A DNA stretch of 64,000 bases, taken from Pseudomonas sp. Au-Pse12 (GTDB taxonomy: Bacteria; Pseudomonadota; Gammaproteobacteria; Pseudomonadales; Pseudomonadaceae). This document shows positions 16,504 through 25,211 of the stretch, in pieces. The notes beneath the pieces were generated by a model that saw nothing but the letters and a program-made list of their open reading frames with translations, was not told the origin of the DNA and did no database searches. The DNA lies in the NCBI RefSeq assembly GCF_021341665.1, contig NZ_JAJTTH010000011.1, positions 124,001-188,000 on the forward strand, given 5' to 3'. Within the stretch, counting starts at the first letter, position 1, and every line of letters begins with the position of its first letter. Position numbers and translations under genes: made by a program.

Positions 16504-17082
16504 TCAGTCGATGTACTCGAACAATTTGACGATTTTCTGTACCCCGGAAACGCTCTGTACCACGTTGGTGGCTTGGGCGGCTTCCTGTTGGGTCAGCAGG
16601 CCCAGCAAGTAAACGATGCCATTTTCAGTCACTACCTTGATCCGCGAAGCAGGCACGTTGGCGTCGGCGAGCATCTGGGTCTTGATCTTGGTGGTCAGCC
16701 AGCCATCGTTCTGGCGAGCCAGGAAGCCGGACGGTGGCAGTACCTGCAGTTCGTTGTGCACCTTCTTGACGCGCTGCACTTCACTGGCGGCCTGTTCGGC
16801 CATGGCCTTGAGGTCCGGGCGGGGTGTCTGGCCAGCCAGCAGGACGATGCCGTTGAAGCTGGTGACGACGATGTGCGAGTTGTTTTCCAGGTCCGGGCTG
16901 GCTTTGGCTACGTTGACGGCGACTTTGGTCTCGATCAGTGAGTCGTCGATCTTGCTGCCAAAGGTGCGGGTGCCGCGGTCATCATCAATGGGCTTGTCGC
17001 GGGTGGCGGTAATCACTGAGCTGCAACCAGTGATGCTCAGGCACAAGGTCAAGGCCAGGAGGCCAAGGCGATTAGGGGTCAT
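16504..17082 (-). CDS. dolP: DolP/YraP-like BON-domain lipoprotein
   Basis: A 192-residue lipoprotein with lipobox SITGC (Cys20) and two BON domains (about 45-112 and 118-190) that bind anionic phospholipid. Each contains the typical N-G-I-V-x-L-x-G strand (NGIVLLAGQ and NGIVYLLGL). DolP supports outer-membrane integrity and septal function. The order lpoA-yraN-SIS protein-BON lipoprotein matches E. coli lpoA-yraN-diaA-dolP. Its start overlaps the gmhA stop by 4 bases. Confidence 0.92.
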   Translation of the reverse strand: MTPNRLGLLALTLCLSITGCSSVITATRDKPIDDDRGTRTFGSKIDDSLIETKVAVNVAKASPDLENNSHIVVTSFNGIVLLAGQTPRPDLKAMAEQAASEVQRVKKVHNELQVLPPSGFLARQNDGWLTTKIKTQMLADANVPASRIKVVTENGIVYLLGLLTQQEAAQATNVVQSVSGVQKIVKLFEYID

Positions 17083-17672
17083 TCTTCACTCCCGAACAAT
17101 TGGCTGTCGATCAGATCGCAGAGGCAATGGATCGCCAGCAGGTGGACTTCTTGAATGCGTGCAGTGACGGTGGCCGGTACGCGAATCTCGACATCTTCAG
17201 GTAGTAGCAAGGAGGCCATGCCCCCACCGTCACGGCCGGTCAATGCTACGACAATCATTTCGCGATCATGTGCGGCCTGGATCGCTTGAATAATGTTTGC
17301 AGAGTTGCCGCTGGTGGAAATGGCCAGCAACACATCGCCGGGCTGGCCCAGGGCGCGGATCTGTTTGGAGAAGACTTCGTTGTAGCTGTAGTCATTGGCG
17401 ATCGAGGTGATGGTTGAGCTGTCGGTGGTCAGGGCAATGGCCGGCAGGCTCGGGCGCTCGCGTTCGAAACGGTTCAGCAGTTCGGAGGAAAAATGCTGGG
17501 CGTCGCCGGCAGAGCCGCCATTGCCGCAGGAGAGCATTTTGCCCTCATTGAGCAGGGCGTTGACCATGACCTGGCTGGCTTGCTCGATGTGCGGTGCAAG
17601 TACGTCCATCGCCTGTTGCTTGGTGTCGATACTGGCCTGAAAAAGCTGGCGAATTCGGGATTGCATGTCCAT
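17079..17672 (-). CDS. gmhA: Phosphoheptose isomerase (SIS domain; DiaA paralogue position)
   Basis: A 197-residue SIS-domain protein. It has the phosphosugar loop CGNGGSAGDAQHF (about 49-61) with the neighbouring Glu of SSEL, the second sugar-phosphate loop STSGNS (about 118-123) and a C-terminal QEVHLLAIH helix carrying a conserved His. These residues fit GmhA, which converts sedoheptulose-7-phosphate to D-glycero-manno-heptose-7-phosphate for LPS core. The syntenic E. coli gene is diaA, a DnaA-binding relative; the equivalent PAO1 protein has, as I recall, been studied as GmhA. Which role dominates here is inference. Confidence 0.88.
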   Translation of the reverse strand: MDMQSRIRQLFQASIDTKQQAMDVLAPHIEQASQVMVNALLNEGKMLSCGNGGSAGDAQHFSSELLNRFERERPSLPAIALTTDSSTITSIANDYSYNEVFSKQIRALGQPGDVLLAISTSGNSANIIQAIQAAHDREMIVVALTGRDGGGMASLLLPEDVEIRVPATVTARIQEVHLLAIHCLCDLIDSQLFGSEE

Positions 17673-17776
17673 CTGTGTGACCTTAAGTGGCGCGGCTTGG
17701 TGGCACGTAAATGTGCAGCCCGCAAAGCAAAGAGCAAAAAAGTTGAGTGAAAAAGGGTGCGGCCTGAGGGCTTCTT

Positions 17777-18148
17777 TCAGCTATCAAAGGCATTGCGTAG
17801 CCAGTTCAAGCGGGCTTCTGCACCCGAGGCGCCGTCAATGGCGACCACGTCGAAACGGCAGGGGTGATTGGACCAGCGTGATTCGCTTTGCAGGAAAAAC
17901 TGTGCGGCAAGGATCAGTTTTTGACGCTTGCGCCCATCAATACTGTCCAGTGCGCCACCCCATTGCGTGTGTTTTCTGTAGCGGACTTCGACGAATACTA
18001 CTGTATCGCCGTCAAGCATGACCAGATCAAGCTCGCCGCGTTTGCACAGCCAGTTCTGCGCCAGAAGGCGCAGTCCTTGCTGCTGGAGATGCCGGAGCGC
18101 TTGGCTTTCGGCATCTCGTCCACTGTGCTGGCTTGATCCTTGTGGCAT
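17777..18148 (-). CDS. YraN family (UPF0102) endonuclease-like protein
   Basis: A 123-residue protein starting at the ATG complementary to 18146-18148 (MPQGSSQHSGRDAE). The restriction-endonuclease-like core appears as NWLCKRGELDLVMLDGDTVVFVEVRYR, with the E-x-D-x(n)-E-V-(K/R) arrangement of catalytic acids. Function in vivo is unknown; the family is almost always beside lpoA. The start overlaps the lpoA stop by one base. A 54-base upstream ORF extension inside lpoA is unlikely to be used. Confidence 0.9.
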   Translation of the reverse strand: MPQGSSQHSGRDAESQALRHLQQQGLRLLAQNWLCKRGELDLVMLDGDTVVFVEVRYRKHTQWGGALDSIDGRKRQKLILAAQFFLQSESRWSNHPCRFDVVAIDGASGAEARLNWLRNAFDS

Positions 18149-19959
18149 TAGCGTGGCGTATCTGGCAGTCGGGTCACCTGACCGCCGACGAACTTGGCCC
18201 ATGGTAGTTGGCGCTCGATGCGCTGCCCTGGAGCCATGCCCAGGCTGCCGGATTCGCCTTCGATTCGGCTGTCTGGCAGAGCCTTGAGTTGGCCCAGGCG
18301 TGGCGCCAGGCGGTAGGCGTCAACGCCCATTGCGTACAGGCGCCCGAGGCTGCCGCCGGCTTGCGGCCATTGTGCGGTGACCTGGCGGCGCAGTGGGCTG
18401 TTGGCATCCAGCAGCCAAGGGGTTTCGCAGAACATCACGCCGTTCATGTCGTTGTACTGATTCTGGTCGCCACTGGCGCTGAACACGTTGGAAGTGGCAT
18501 AGACCGGAACGTCGCCAGCGTACTGGAAGTTCAGTGTCGGCTTGATCTGCTGTGCCTGTTGCGGGGTGGAGGCGAGGAAAATGAATTCGATGTCCTGGCG
18601 GCGCGATGGCTGTGCGGCAACCTGGGTGCCTACCGTGCTCTGCAGGCTCTTGGCGCGACCTTCGCTCTGGCGCAGCTTGAACAGGTCGGCAATCTGCTGG
18701 GCCAGGGCAACTGGCTGATCAACGCGCTCGATACCAATCACGCTGCCACCGTTGGCTTCCCAGTCCTGGCGGAAGGCCTTGAGTACGCGATCACCCCACT
18801 CGCCTTTTGGAACCAGGGCGGCGGCGCGGTGCAGGCCATCGGCGCGGGCGCGACGAGAAACCTCGCGAGCTTCGTCCTCGGCTGCCAGGCCAAATTGGAA
18901 CAGTTGCGCAGGGCCTTGTTCGCCTTCGCTGTAGTTCAGCGCCAGGGTGGTGATCGGCAGTTGCGGGCGTGCGGCAAGTTGCTTGACCAGGGGCTTTTCC
19001 AGTGGGCCAACCACCAGTTGCACACCGGCAGCCTGGGCTTTGCGATAGAAGTCATCCAGGGAGCTTAGGCGCGAGCTGTCATAGAACTCGATGCTGGGCG
19101 GCTTCTGCCCGGCTTGCTGGGCCTGATAGTGAGCAGCCATGAAGCCTTCGCGCAGGGCTTTGGAAACCGAGGCCAGAGGGCCGTCCTGTGGCAGCAGCAA
19201 AGCGATCTTCGAGACTGGCTGGCTGGCCAGTTCCTTGAGCTTGACCAGGGGCTGCGGCAGTTGGATGGCGGCAGGGTGTTTTGGATTCTGTGCGCGCCAG
19301 TTATCGATGGCTGCTTGCTGCTGTTCCAGGGTGCCAGCAGTCTTGACTGCCAGGGCCAGGTTCATCCAGCCCGCGAGATCGTCGTTGCCGGCGGGCTGCA
19401 GTTGGTCGGTAGGCAGGGCGGCAATTAGAGCCCAGATAGCTTCGTGGTTTTTGGCGGCTGCATCATCTTTCAATAGTGGGGCAAGGGTGATTCGCTCTTT
19501 AGCGGCAGCCAGGGTCTGGCCGTCGGCTTCCAGCGCGCGAGCATGAACGCTGCCGGTGCGAATCTGTTGTGCTGCCGGTAGTTCGCCCAGGTGCTGCAGG
19601 CTTGGGTGGCTCAATGCGCTGAGCGCAGCTTTCGGCTGGTTGCGGACCATGGCCAGCTCGGCAGAGAGGGTGCTGGCAAAGATCTGCTGGGCAGGTTTGA
19701 GTTGATCCAGCTGCACTTGCTGCAGGATCTGTCCGGCGCGTCCGGCATTGCCTTGGCGATACGCCATGTCGGCAGCGCTCAGGCGCAGCAACGCTGCTTT
19801 TTCCGGGGTTTTGCTGGTGGCGGCCTGTTCGAGCAGTTGCTCGATACTGGCATCCGGTGTCCGTGGAAGTTCGCCAAGGCTGGAAGAGGGCGAGCTGGCG
19901 CAAGCCACCAAAAGGGTAGCCAGGCAGAGGGCAAGAAACAGCCGCAGGCAAGCGATCAT
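18148..19959 (-). CDS. lpoA: Penicillin-binding protein activator LpoA
   Basis: A 603-residue outer-membrane lipoprotein (lipobox LLVAC, Cys20). The N-terminal half (about 30-250) is a helical TPR-like region. The C-terminal half (about 255-600) is a periplasmic-binding-protein-like fold starting at SKIALLLPQDGPLASV, with LVVGPLEKPLVKQL and VYATSNVFS typical of LpoA. It reaches through the peptidoglycan to activate PBP1a. Divergent from rsmI, first gene of the lpoA-yraN-gmhA-dolP operon. Confidence 0.93.
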   Translation of the reverse strand: MIACLRLFLALCLATLLVACASSPSSSLGELPRTPDASIEQLLEQAATSKTPEKAALLRLSAADMAYRQGNAGRAGQILQQVQLDQLKPAQQIFASTLSAELAMVRNQPKAALSALSHPSLQHLGELPAAQQIRTGSVHARALEADGQTLAAAKERITLAPLLKDDAAAKNHEAIWALIAALPTDQLQPAGNDDLAGWMNLALAVKTAGTLEQQQAAIDNWRAQNPKHPAAIQLPQPLVKLKELASQPVSKIALLLPQDGPLASVSKALREGFMAAHYQAQQAGQKPPSIEFYDSSRLSSLDDFYRKAQAAGVQLVVGPLEKPLVKQLAARPQLPITTLALNYSEGEQGPAQLFQFGLAAEDEAREVSRRARADGLHRAAALVPKGEWGDRVLKAFRQDWEANGGSVIGIERVDQPVALAQQIADLFKLRQSEGRAKSLQSTVGTQVAAQPSRRQDIEFIFLASTPQQAQQIKPTLNFQYAGDVPVYATSNVFSASGDQNQYNDMNGVMFCETPWLLDANSPLRRQVTAQWPQAGGSLGRLYAMGVDAYRLAPRLGQLKALPDSRIEGESGSLGMAPGQRIERQLPWAKFVGGQVTRLPDTPR

Positions 19960-20178
19960 GTAAGTGTTCCTGATACTCGATCAAATGAGCGTGGAATTGT
20001 ACCCAAGCGCTGGCTGGGGTGCGATGTTACTGGCGATAAACCGTCGATTTAGCTCAAGCAAATGTTGCTTTGGGGTCTAAAAGGTCGCAAAGGAGTGCGG
20101 TAGTAGCTGGTCGCCAGGCGTATTGAGAATGCTTCAACGCGCTACAATGGCGCTTTTGTCGATCAAGAGGTGTGCGCT

Positions 20179-21051
20179 TTGACTGCTCCAGGTCCTTTGA
20201 ATTCCGCTGCTGGCTCGCTTTATGTGGTGGCGACGCCCATCGGCAACCTGGACGATATCAGCGCCCGGGCCTTGAAGTTGTTGCGTGAGGTGTCATTGAT
20301 CGCTGCCGAAGACACTCGGCACTCCCAGCGACTGATGCAGCACTTTGGTATTTCCACGCCTTTGGCGGCCTGTCATGAGCACAATGAGCGTGATGAGGGC
20401 AGTCGCTTCATTACTCGCCTGTTGGCAGGGGATAACGTTGCCTTGATCTCCGATGCGGGTACTCCATTGATTTCCGATCCGGGTTATCACCTGGTGCGCC
20501 AGGCTCGGGCGGCAGGTATCAATGTAGTTCCCGTGCCTGGAGCCTGTGCACTGATCGCCGCCTTGTCGGCAGCGGGATTGCCTTCGGATCGATTTATCTT
20601 CGAGGGCTTTCTGCCTGCCAAGGCGGTTGGGCGTCGGGCTCGGCTGGAAGCGGTCAAGGAAGAGCCGCGTACGCTGATTTTCTATGAGGCGCCGCATCGT
20701 ATTCTTGAATGTCTGCAGGACATGGAGTCGGTATTCGGTGGTGAGCGGCCGGCATTGTTGGCTCGGGAGCTGACCAAGACCTTTGAAACCCTCAAGGGGT
20801 TGCCGCTTTCCGAGTTGCGTCAGTTCGTCGAGTCCGACAGCAATCAGCAGCGTGGCGAGTGTGTGGTGCTGGTCGCGGGGTGGACCGCGCCGGAAAGTGA
20901 TGAGGCGATCAGTAGTGAGTCGATGCGTATCCTTGACCTGTTGCTCAAGGAAATGCCGCTGAAACGGGCTGCTGCTTTGGCGGCTGAAATCACGGGTGAG
21001 CGCAAGAATGTGCTGTATCAGGTGGCCTTGAATAAACAGAAAGAACAATAA
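20179..21051 (+). CDS. rsmI: 16S rRNA (cytidine(1402)-2'-O)-methyltransferase RsmI
   Basis: A 290-residue SAM-dependent methyltransferase of the tetrapyrrole-methylase fold that 2'-O-methylates C1402 in the ribosomal decoding centre. Conserved blocks are GSLYVVATPIGNLDDIS near residue 12, AAEDTRHS near 44, ISDAGTPLISDPG near 92 and VPGACALIAALSAAGLP near 118. I choose TTG 20179 because AAGAGG (20165-20170) is spaced 8 bases from it; a GTG at 20170 overlaps that site. A plausible -10 (TACAAT, 20143-20148) lies just upstream. Confidence 0.94.
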   Translation: MTAPGPLNSAAGSLYVVATPIGNLDDISARALKLLREVSLIAAEDTRHSQRLMQHFGISTPLAACHEHNERDEGSRFITRLLAGDNVALISDAGTPLISDPGYHLVRQARAAGINVVPVPGACALIAALSAAGLPSDRFIFEGFLPAKAVGRRARLEAVKEEPRTLIFYEAPHRILECLQDMESVFGGERPALLARELTKTFETLKGLPLSELRQFVESDSNQQRGECVVLVAGWTAPESDEAISSESMRILDLLLKEMPLKRAAALAAEITGERKNVLYQVALNKQKEQ

Positions 21052-21085
21052 ATTGCGTAGCAGGGTGGCCAAAGGCTTTTAGCGC

Positions 21086-21114
21086 TTGTTCTTCGTTCGC
21101 TCTGCCGTTAACCT
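21086..21114 (+). promoter_or_regulatory. Sigma-70 type promoter of rnpB
   Basis: TTGTTC (21086-21091) and TAACCT (21109-21114) with a 17-base spacer. The expected start, 7-8 bases downstream, falls on 21121-21122, exactly where the RNase P RNA P1 helix begins. Confidence 0.6.
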
Positions 21115-21121
21115 GCGCGGC

Positions 21122-21478
21122 GGAGAGTCGATTGGACAGTCGCTGCCCTCTATGAAAATTAGAGGGGGGAGGAAAGTCCGGGCTCCATAGGGCGGAGTGC
21201 CAGGTAATGCCTGGGGGGCGTGAGCCTACGGAAAGTGCCACAGAAAATAACCGCCTAAGCACTTCGGTGCCGGTAAGGGTGAAAAGGTGCGGTAAGAGCG
21301 CACCGCACGTCTGGTAACAGTTCGTGGCTAGGTAAACCCCACTCGGAGCAAGACCAAATAGGGTTCCAAGGCGTGGCCCGCGCTGGAACCGGGTAGGTTG
21401 CTAAAGATGTCCAGTGATGGCCATCGTAGAGGAATGACTGTCCTCGACAGAACCCGGCTTACAGATCGACTCTCCACC
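21122..21478 (+). ncRNA. rnpB: RNase P RNA (bacterial class A)
   Basis: The catalytic RNA that removes 5' leaders from pre-tRNA. The outer helix P1 is a perfect 11-bp pair, GGAGAGTCGAT (21122-21132) with ATCGACTCTCC (21465-21475). Universally conserved blocks are present in order: GAGGAAAGTCCGGGCTCC near 21169, AAGACCAAATAGG near 21350, and ACAGAACCCGGCTTACAGAT near 21447. The length of about 357 bases is normal. It lies between rsmI and mraZ, the usual Pseudomonas position. The exact 3' end within the CACCTTTT tail is uncertain. Confidence 0.95.
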
Positions 21479-21681
21479 TTTTCCCTCCCTGCTTGAATCA
21501 ATAGCAGAAGCGTTTTTGTAATACCGAAAAAATCTTACTCTTAATAAATTACTTTAACTTCGCGCTGCAGCTTATTGAGCTGTCAGAAGTTGATGCTCTG
21601 GAACACCATCCGAATTCTCGTGACCTCTCCTTAAAGTCTCCTAAATCTCCGTTCTATAAGGCTTTTCCGTCGCTGCGCGCC

Positions 21682-21711
21682 TTGACGGTGGTGTGGGCGC
21701 ATTCCTATAGT
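21682..21711 (+). promoter_or_regulatory. Promoter of the mra/dcw cluster
   Basis: TTGACG (21682-21687) and TATAGT (21706-21711) with an 18-base spacer, close to consensus. Transcription would start at about 21718, at the first MraZ repeat and about 68 bases before the mraZ start. Confidence 0.7.
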
Positions 21712-21717
21712 GTGCGC

Positions 21718-21744
21718 AAGTGGCGGAAAGTGGCATGAAGTGGG
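21718..21744 (+). promoter_or_regulatory. MraZ operator: three direct repeats
   Basis: AAGTGG occurs at 21718, 21728 and 21738, exactly one helical turn (10 bp) apart, the last extended to AAGTGGG. MraZ proteins are known to bind GTGG-type direct repeats separated by about 5 bases just upstream of mraZ. Position at and after the predicted start site suggests repression of the whole cluster by its first product. Confidence 0.75.
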
Positions 21745-21785
21745 TTTTTTGAGCGCAAAACGCTAAAATTTGGAGAAACGCTGAC

Positions 21786-22241
21786 GTGTTTCGCGGAGCT
21801 AACGCTATCAGTCTCGATGCAAAAGGCCGTCTCGCCATGCCGAGCCGGTATCGTGACGAGCTCGTTTCGCGAAGTTCCGGGCAGTTAATCGTCACGATCG
21901 ATGCTGTTGATCCATGTTTGTGTGTTTACCCCCTCGATGAGTGGGAGCTGATTGAAACCAAACTGCGCGCACTGCCTTCTCTTCGTGAAGAGAACCGTCG
22001 TTTGCAGCGTTTGCTGATTGGTAATGCCGTCGACCTTGAACTCGATGGCAGTGGTCGTTTTCTGGTGCCGCCGCGCCTGCGTGAATATGCCAAGTTGGAT
22101 AAGCGCGCAATGCTGGTGGGCCAACTGAACAAGTTCCAATTGTGGGACGAGGATGCCTGGAATGCTGTTTCCGCAGCTGACCTGGCGGCTATTCAACAAC
22201 CGGGCGCCATGCCTGATGAACTGCGTGATCTGATCCTGTGA
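21786..22241 (+). CDS. mraZ: Transcriptional regulator / division protein MraZ
   Basis: A 151-residue protein of two AbrB-like beta-domains. Each carries a version of the DxxxR signature: LDAKGRLAMPSRYR near residue 10 and LDGSGRFLVPPRLREYA near residue 82. It forms ring oligomers and represses the mra operon by binding repeats upstream. The start is GTG 21786 after GGAGAAACGCTGAC. The last codons overlap the GTG start of rsmH by 4 bases. Confidence 0.95.
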   Translation: MFRGANAISLDAKGRLAMPSRYRDELVSRSSGQLIVTIDAVDPCLCVYPLDEWELIETKLRALPSLREENRRLQRLLIGNAVDLELDGSGRFLVPPRLREYAKLDKRAMLVGQLNKFQLWDEDAWNAVSAADLAAIQQPGAMPDELRDLIL

Positions 22242-23185
22242 CTATTGATAGCGGCTTTAACCACATCACCGTGCTGCTTGACGAAGCCGTCGAGGCTCTC
22301 GCCGTGCGCCCTGATGGCTGCTATCTGGATGGCACCTTTGGGCGCGGGGGGCATAGCCGGCTGATTCTCAGCAAGCTCGGACCCGAGGGCCGGCTCCTCG
22401 GATTCGACAAGGATCCCCAGGCGATTGCCACCGGGCAAGCGCTAGCGGCCGAAGACGGCCGCTTTGTCGTTGTACAGCGCAGTTTTGCCGAGCTCGGTTC
22501 GGAAGTCGCGGAGCGCGGCCTGGCGGGCAAGGTCAGTGGTGTCCTGCTGGACCTGGGTGTGTCTTCACCGCAGTTGGACGACCCGGAGCGCGGCTTCAGT
22601 TTTCTCAATGATGGCCCGCTGGACATGCGCATGGACCCAACCCGTGGCATCAGTGCTGCGCAGTTCATCGCCACGGCTCCGGTAGAGGAGATTGCCCGGG
22701 TATTCAAGGAGTACGGCGAAGAGCGTTTCTCCGGCCGCATGGCGCGAGCCGTGGTCGAACGCCGCGAGATCCAGCCATTCGAACGCACCGCCGACCTGGC
22801 TGAAGTGCTGAAAGTCGCCAACCCCGCGTGGGAAAAGGGCAAGAACCCTGCCACCCGTGCTTTCCAGGGCCTGCGAATTCACGTCAATAACGAACTGGGC
22901 GACCTCGAAGCCGGCCTTGAAGCGGCACTGGAGTCCCTGGAAGTGGGCGGTCGTCTGGTGGTGATCAGTTTCCACTCGCTGGAAGATCGCATCGTCAAAC
23001 TGTTCATGCGCCGCCTGGTGAAGGGCGAGTCCGATAACCTGCCGCGCAATCTGCCGGTACGTTTCGAAGCCTTCGTGCCGAAAATCAAGGTCCACGGCAA
23101 AGCGCAGTTCGCCTCCGAGGCAGAACTCAAGGCCAACCCTCGTGCCCGTAGTGCCGTCATGCGTGTTGCGGAGAAGCTTCGGTGA
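22238..23185 (+). CDS. rsmH: 16S rRNA (cytosine(1402)-N4)-methyltransferase RsmH
   Basis: A 315-residue SAM methyltransferase (formerly MraW) that N4-methylates C1402 of 16S rRNA, the same nucleotide that RsmI ribose-methylates. SAM motif I appears as YLDGTFGRGGHS (near residues 29-40), and the conserved LLDLGVSSPQLD is near residue 104. GTG start inside the mraZ stop (GTGA overlap); its stop overlaps the GTG of ftsL in the same way. Confidence 0.96.
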   Translation: MTIDSGFNHITVLLDEAVEALAVRPDGCYLDGTFGRGGHSRLILSKLGPEGRLLGFDKDPQAIATGQALAAEDGRFVVVQRSFAELGSEVAERGLAGKVSGVLLDLGVSSPQLDDPERGFSFLNDGPLDMRMDPTRGISAAQFIATAPVEEIARVFKEYGEERFSGRMARAVVERREIQPFERTADLAEVLKVANPAWEKGKNPATRAFQGLRIHVNNELGDLEAGLEAALESLEVGGRLVVISFHSLEDRIVKLFMRRLVKGESDNLPRNLPVRFEAFVPKIKVHGKAQFASEAELKANPRARSAVMRVAEKLR

Positions 23186-23475
23186 GCAAGCTTTTCGCCA
23201 AGCCACTTCCAGGCGGAAGCTTTTTCATGTTCCTGCTATTTGTCGGCGTGCTGGTCTCCGCGATTGCGGTGTCCTACAGCGCTCACTGGAATCGTCAATT
23301 GCTCAACACGCTGTATGGCGAGCTGAGCGTGCGTGACAAGGCTCAGGCCGAATGGGGTCGGCTGATCCTCGAGCAAAGTACCTGGACTGCCCACAGCCGC
23401 ATCGAGGTGCTGGCCACTGAGCAACTGAAGATGCACATTCCCGGCGCGGCCGAAGTCCGCATGGTGGCGCCATGA
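23182..23475 (+). CDS. ftsL: Cell division protein FtsL
   Basis: A 97-residue bitopic divisome protein: short cytoplasmic N-terminus, one membrane helix (about 14-35, FFMFLLFVGVLVSAIAVSY) and a periplasmic coiled-coil (about 40-85). It forms the FtsQLB complex that activates FtsWI. GTG start overlapping rsmH, stop overlapping the ftsI ATG by 4 bases. Confidence 0.93.
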   Translation: MSKLFAKPLPGGSFFMFLLFVGVLVSAIAVSYSAHWNRQLLNTLYGELSVRDKAQAEWGRLILEQSTWTAHSRIEVLATEQLKMHIPGAAEVRMVAP

Positions 23476-25211
23476 AGCTTGAAGGCGCGCTCTATCCTTG
23501 GCGTTTTCGTGTTGTGCTGGGATTGCTGGCGGTCATGGTGTCGGCGATTGCCTGGCGCATCATTGACCTGCAGGTGGTCGACCGTGACTTCCTCAAGGGG
23601 CAGGGTGATGCGCGAAGTGTTCGGCATATTCCCATTCCCGCGCACCGTGGCTTGATCACGGACCGCAATGGCGAGCCTCTGGCCGTCAGTACGCCGGTCA
23701 CCACCCTGTGGGCCAATGCCAAGGAAATGCAGCTGGCCAAGGATCGCTGGCCGGCACTGGCCATGGCTCTCGGCCAAGACCCCAAGGCCCTGGCCGAGCG
23801 TCTTGAGGCCCAGGCCAATAAAGAGTTCATCTATCTGGTTCGCGGGCTGACTCCGGAGCAGGGCCAGTCGGTACTCGATCTGAAGGTTCCCGGTGTCTAT
23901 GGCATCGAGGAGTTCCGGCGTTTCTACCCCGCTGGCGAAGTCACTGCGCACATGGTGGGTTTCACTGATATCGACGACCGCGGTCGCGAAGGCGTGGAGC
24001 TGGCCTATGACGAATGGCTCGCTGGGGTTCCGGGCAAGCGCCAGGTCATCAAGGACCGGCGCGGCAGGCTGATCAAGGACGTTCAGGTCACCAAGAACGC
24101 CAAGGCTGGCAAGCCCTTGGCGTTGTCGATTGACCTGCGCCTGCAATACCTGGCCAATCGCGAGCTGCGCAATGCCATCGTCGAGAACGGTGCCAAGGCC
24201 GGCAGTCTGGTGATCATGGATGTGAAGACCGGCGAGATCCTGGCCATGGTCAACCAGCCGACCTACAACCCGAACAACCGCCGCAACCTGCAGCCGGCGA
24301 TGATGCGCAACCGCGCGATGATCGACGTGTTCGAGCCCGGCTCGACCATGAAGGCGATCTCCATGAGTGCTGCGCTGGAAACCGGGCGCTGGAAGCCCAG
24401 CGATACCGTTGAGGTCTACCCGGGCACCTTGCAGTTGGGCAAATACACCATTCGCGACGTTTCCAAGACGGAAGGTCCGGTACTCGACCTGACCGGCATT
24501 CTGATCAACTCCAGTAACGTCGGCATGAGTAAGGTCGCCTTCGATATCGGCGGCGAAACAATTTTCCGTCTGGCACAGAAAATCGGTCTGGGCCAGGACA
24601 CGGGGCTCGGTTTCCCTGGCGAGCGGGTCGGCAACCTGCCGAACTACCGTGAATGGCGCAAGGCGGAAACCGCAACCCTGTCTTATGGCTATGGCCTGTC
24701 GGTAACGGCGATCCAGCTGGTGCATGCGTTCTCCGCGCTGGCTAACAACGGCCGTATCGCTCCGCTGACGCTGATCAAGTCCGACAAGACTCCGCAAACC
24801 ACTCAGGTGATTCCGGAAAATGTCGCCAAGACCATGCAGGGCATGTTGCAGCAGGTGATCGAAGCCCCTCGTGGCGTATTCCGGGCTCAAGTCCCGGCCT
24901 ATCACGTGGCAGGCAAGAGTGGTACCGCGCGCAAGACTTCGGTGGGCACCAAGGGCTATGCCGAGAACTCTTACCGCTCGCTGTTCGCCGGCTTCGGTCC
25001 GATGAGCGATCCACGCTACGCCATCGTGGTGGTGATCGATGAACCGAGCAAAGCCGGTTACTTCGGTGGCCTGGTATCGGCGCCGGTGTTCAGCAAAGTG
25101 ATGTCCGGCACCCTGCGCCTGATGAACATTACTCCGGACAACCTGCCGACCACGCAGCAGGCCAATGCCGCATCCGGTACCCCAGTACGAGCCAATGGAG
25201 GGCGCGGCTGA
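23472..25211 (+). CDS. ftsI: Peptidoglycan D,D-transpeptidase FtsI (PBP3)
   Basis: A 579-residue class B penicillin-binding protein for septal wall cross-linking. An N-terminal membrane anchor (about 15-36) is followed by the pedestal domain with RHIPIPAHRGLITDRNG. The transpeptidase domain has the active-site STMK at 291-294, SSN at 347-349 and KSGT at 482-485. Length equals the P. aeruginosa protein as I recall it. Its stop and the murE ATG overlap by one base (TGATG). Confidence 0.97.
   Translation: MKLEGALYPWRFRVVLGLLAVMVSAIAWRIIDLQVVDRDFLKGQGDARSVRHIPIPAHRGLITDRNGEPLAVSTPVTTLWANAKEMQLAKDRWPALAMALGQDPKALAERLEAQANKEFIYLVRGLTPEQGQSVLDLKVPGVYGIEEFRRFYPAGEVTAHMVGFTDIDDRGREGVELAYDEWLAGVPGKRQVIKDRRGRLIKDVQVTKNAKAGKPLALSIDLRLQYLANRELRNAIVENGAKAGSLVIMDVKTGEILAMVNQPTYNPNNRRNLQPAMMRNRAMIDVFEPGSTMKAISMSAALETGRWKPSDTVEVYPGTLQLGKYTIRDVSKTEGPVLDLTGILINSSNVGMSKVAFDIGGETIFRLAQKIGLGQDTGLGFPGERVGNLPNYREWRKAETATLSYGYGLSVTAIQLVHAFSALANNGRIAPLTLIKSDKTPQTTQVIPENVAKTMQGMLQQVIEAPRGVFRAQVPAYHVAGKSGTARKTSVGTKGYAENSYRSLFAGFGPMSDPRYAIVVVIDEPSKAGYFGGLVSAPVFSKVMSGTLRLMNITPDNLPTTQQANAASGTPVRANGGRG

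Larger units (their letters stand above)
21479..21785. other. Intergenic region between rnpB and mraZ
   Basis: About 307 bases without a supported gene. The first 200 bases are relatively AT-rich (around 21510-21660) with no ORF I trust. The last 105 hold the mra promoter and MraZ repeats described separately. Confidence 0.7.
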
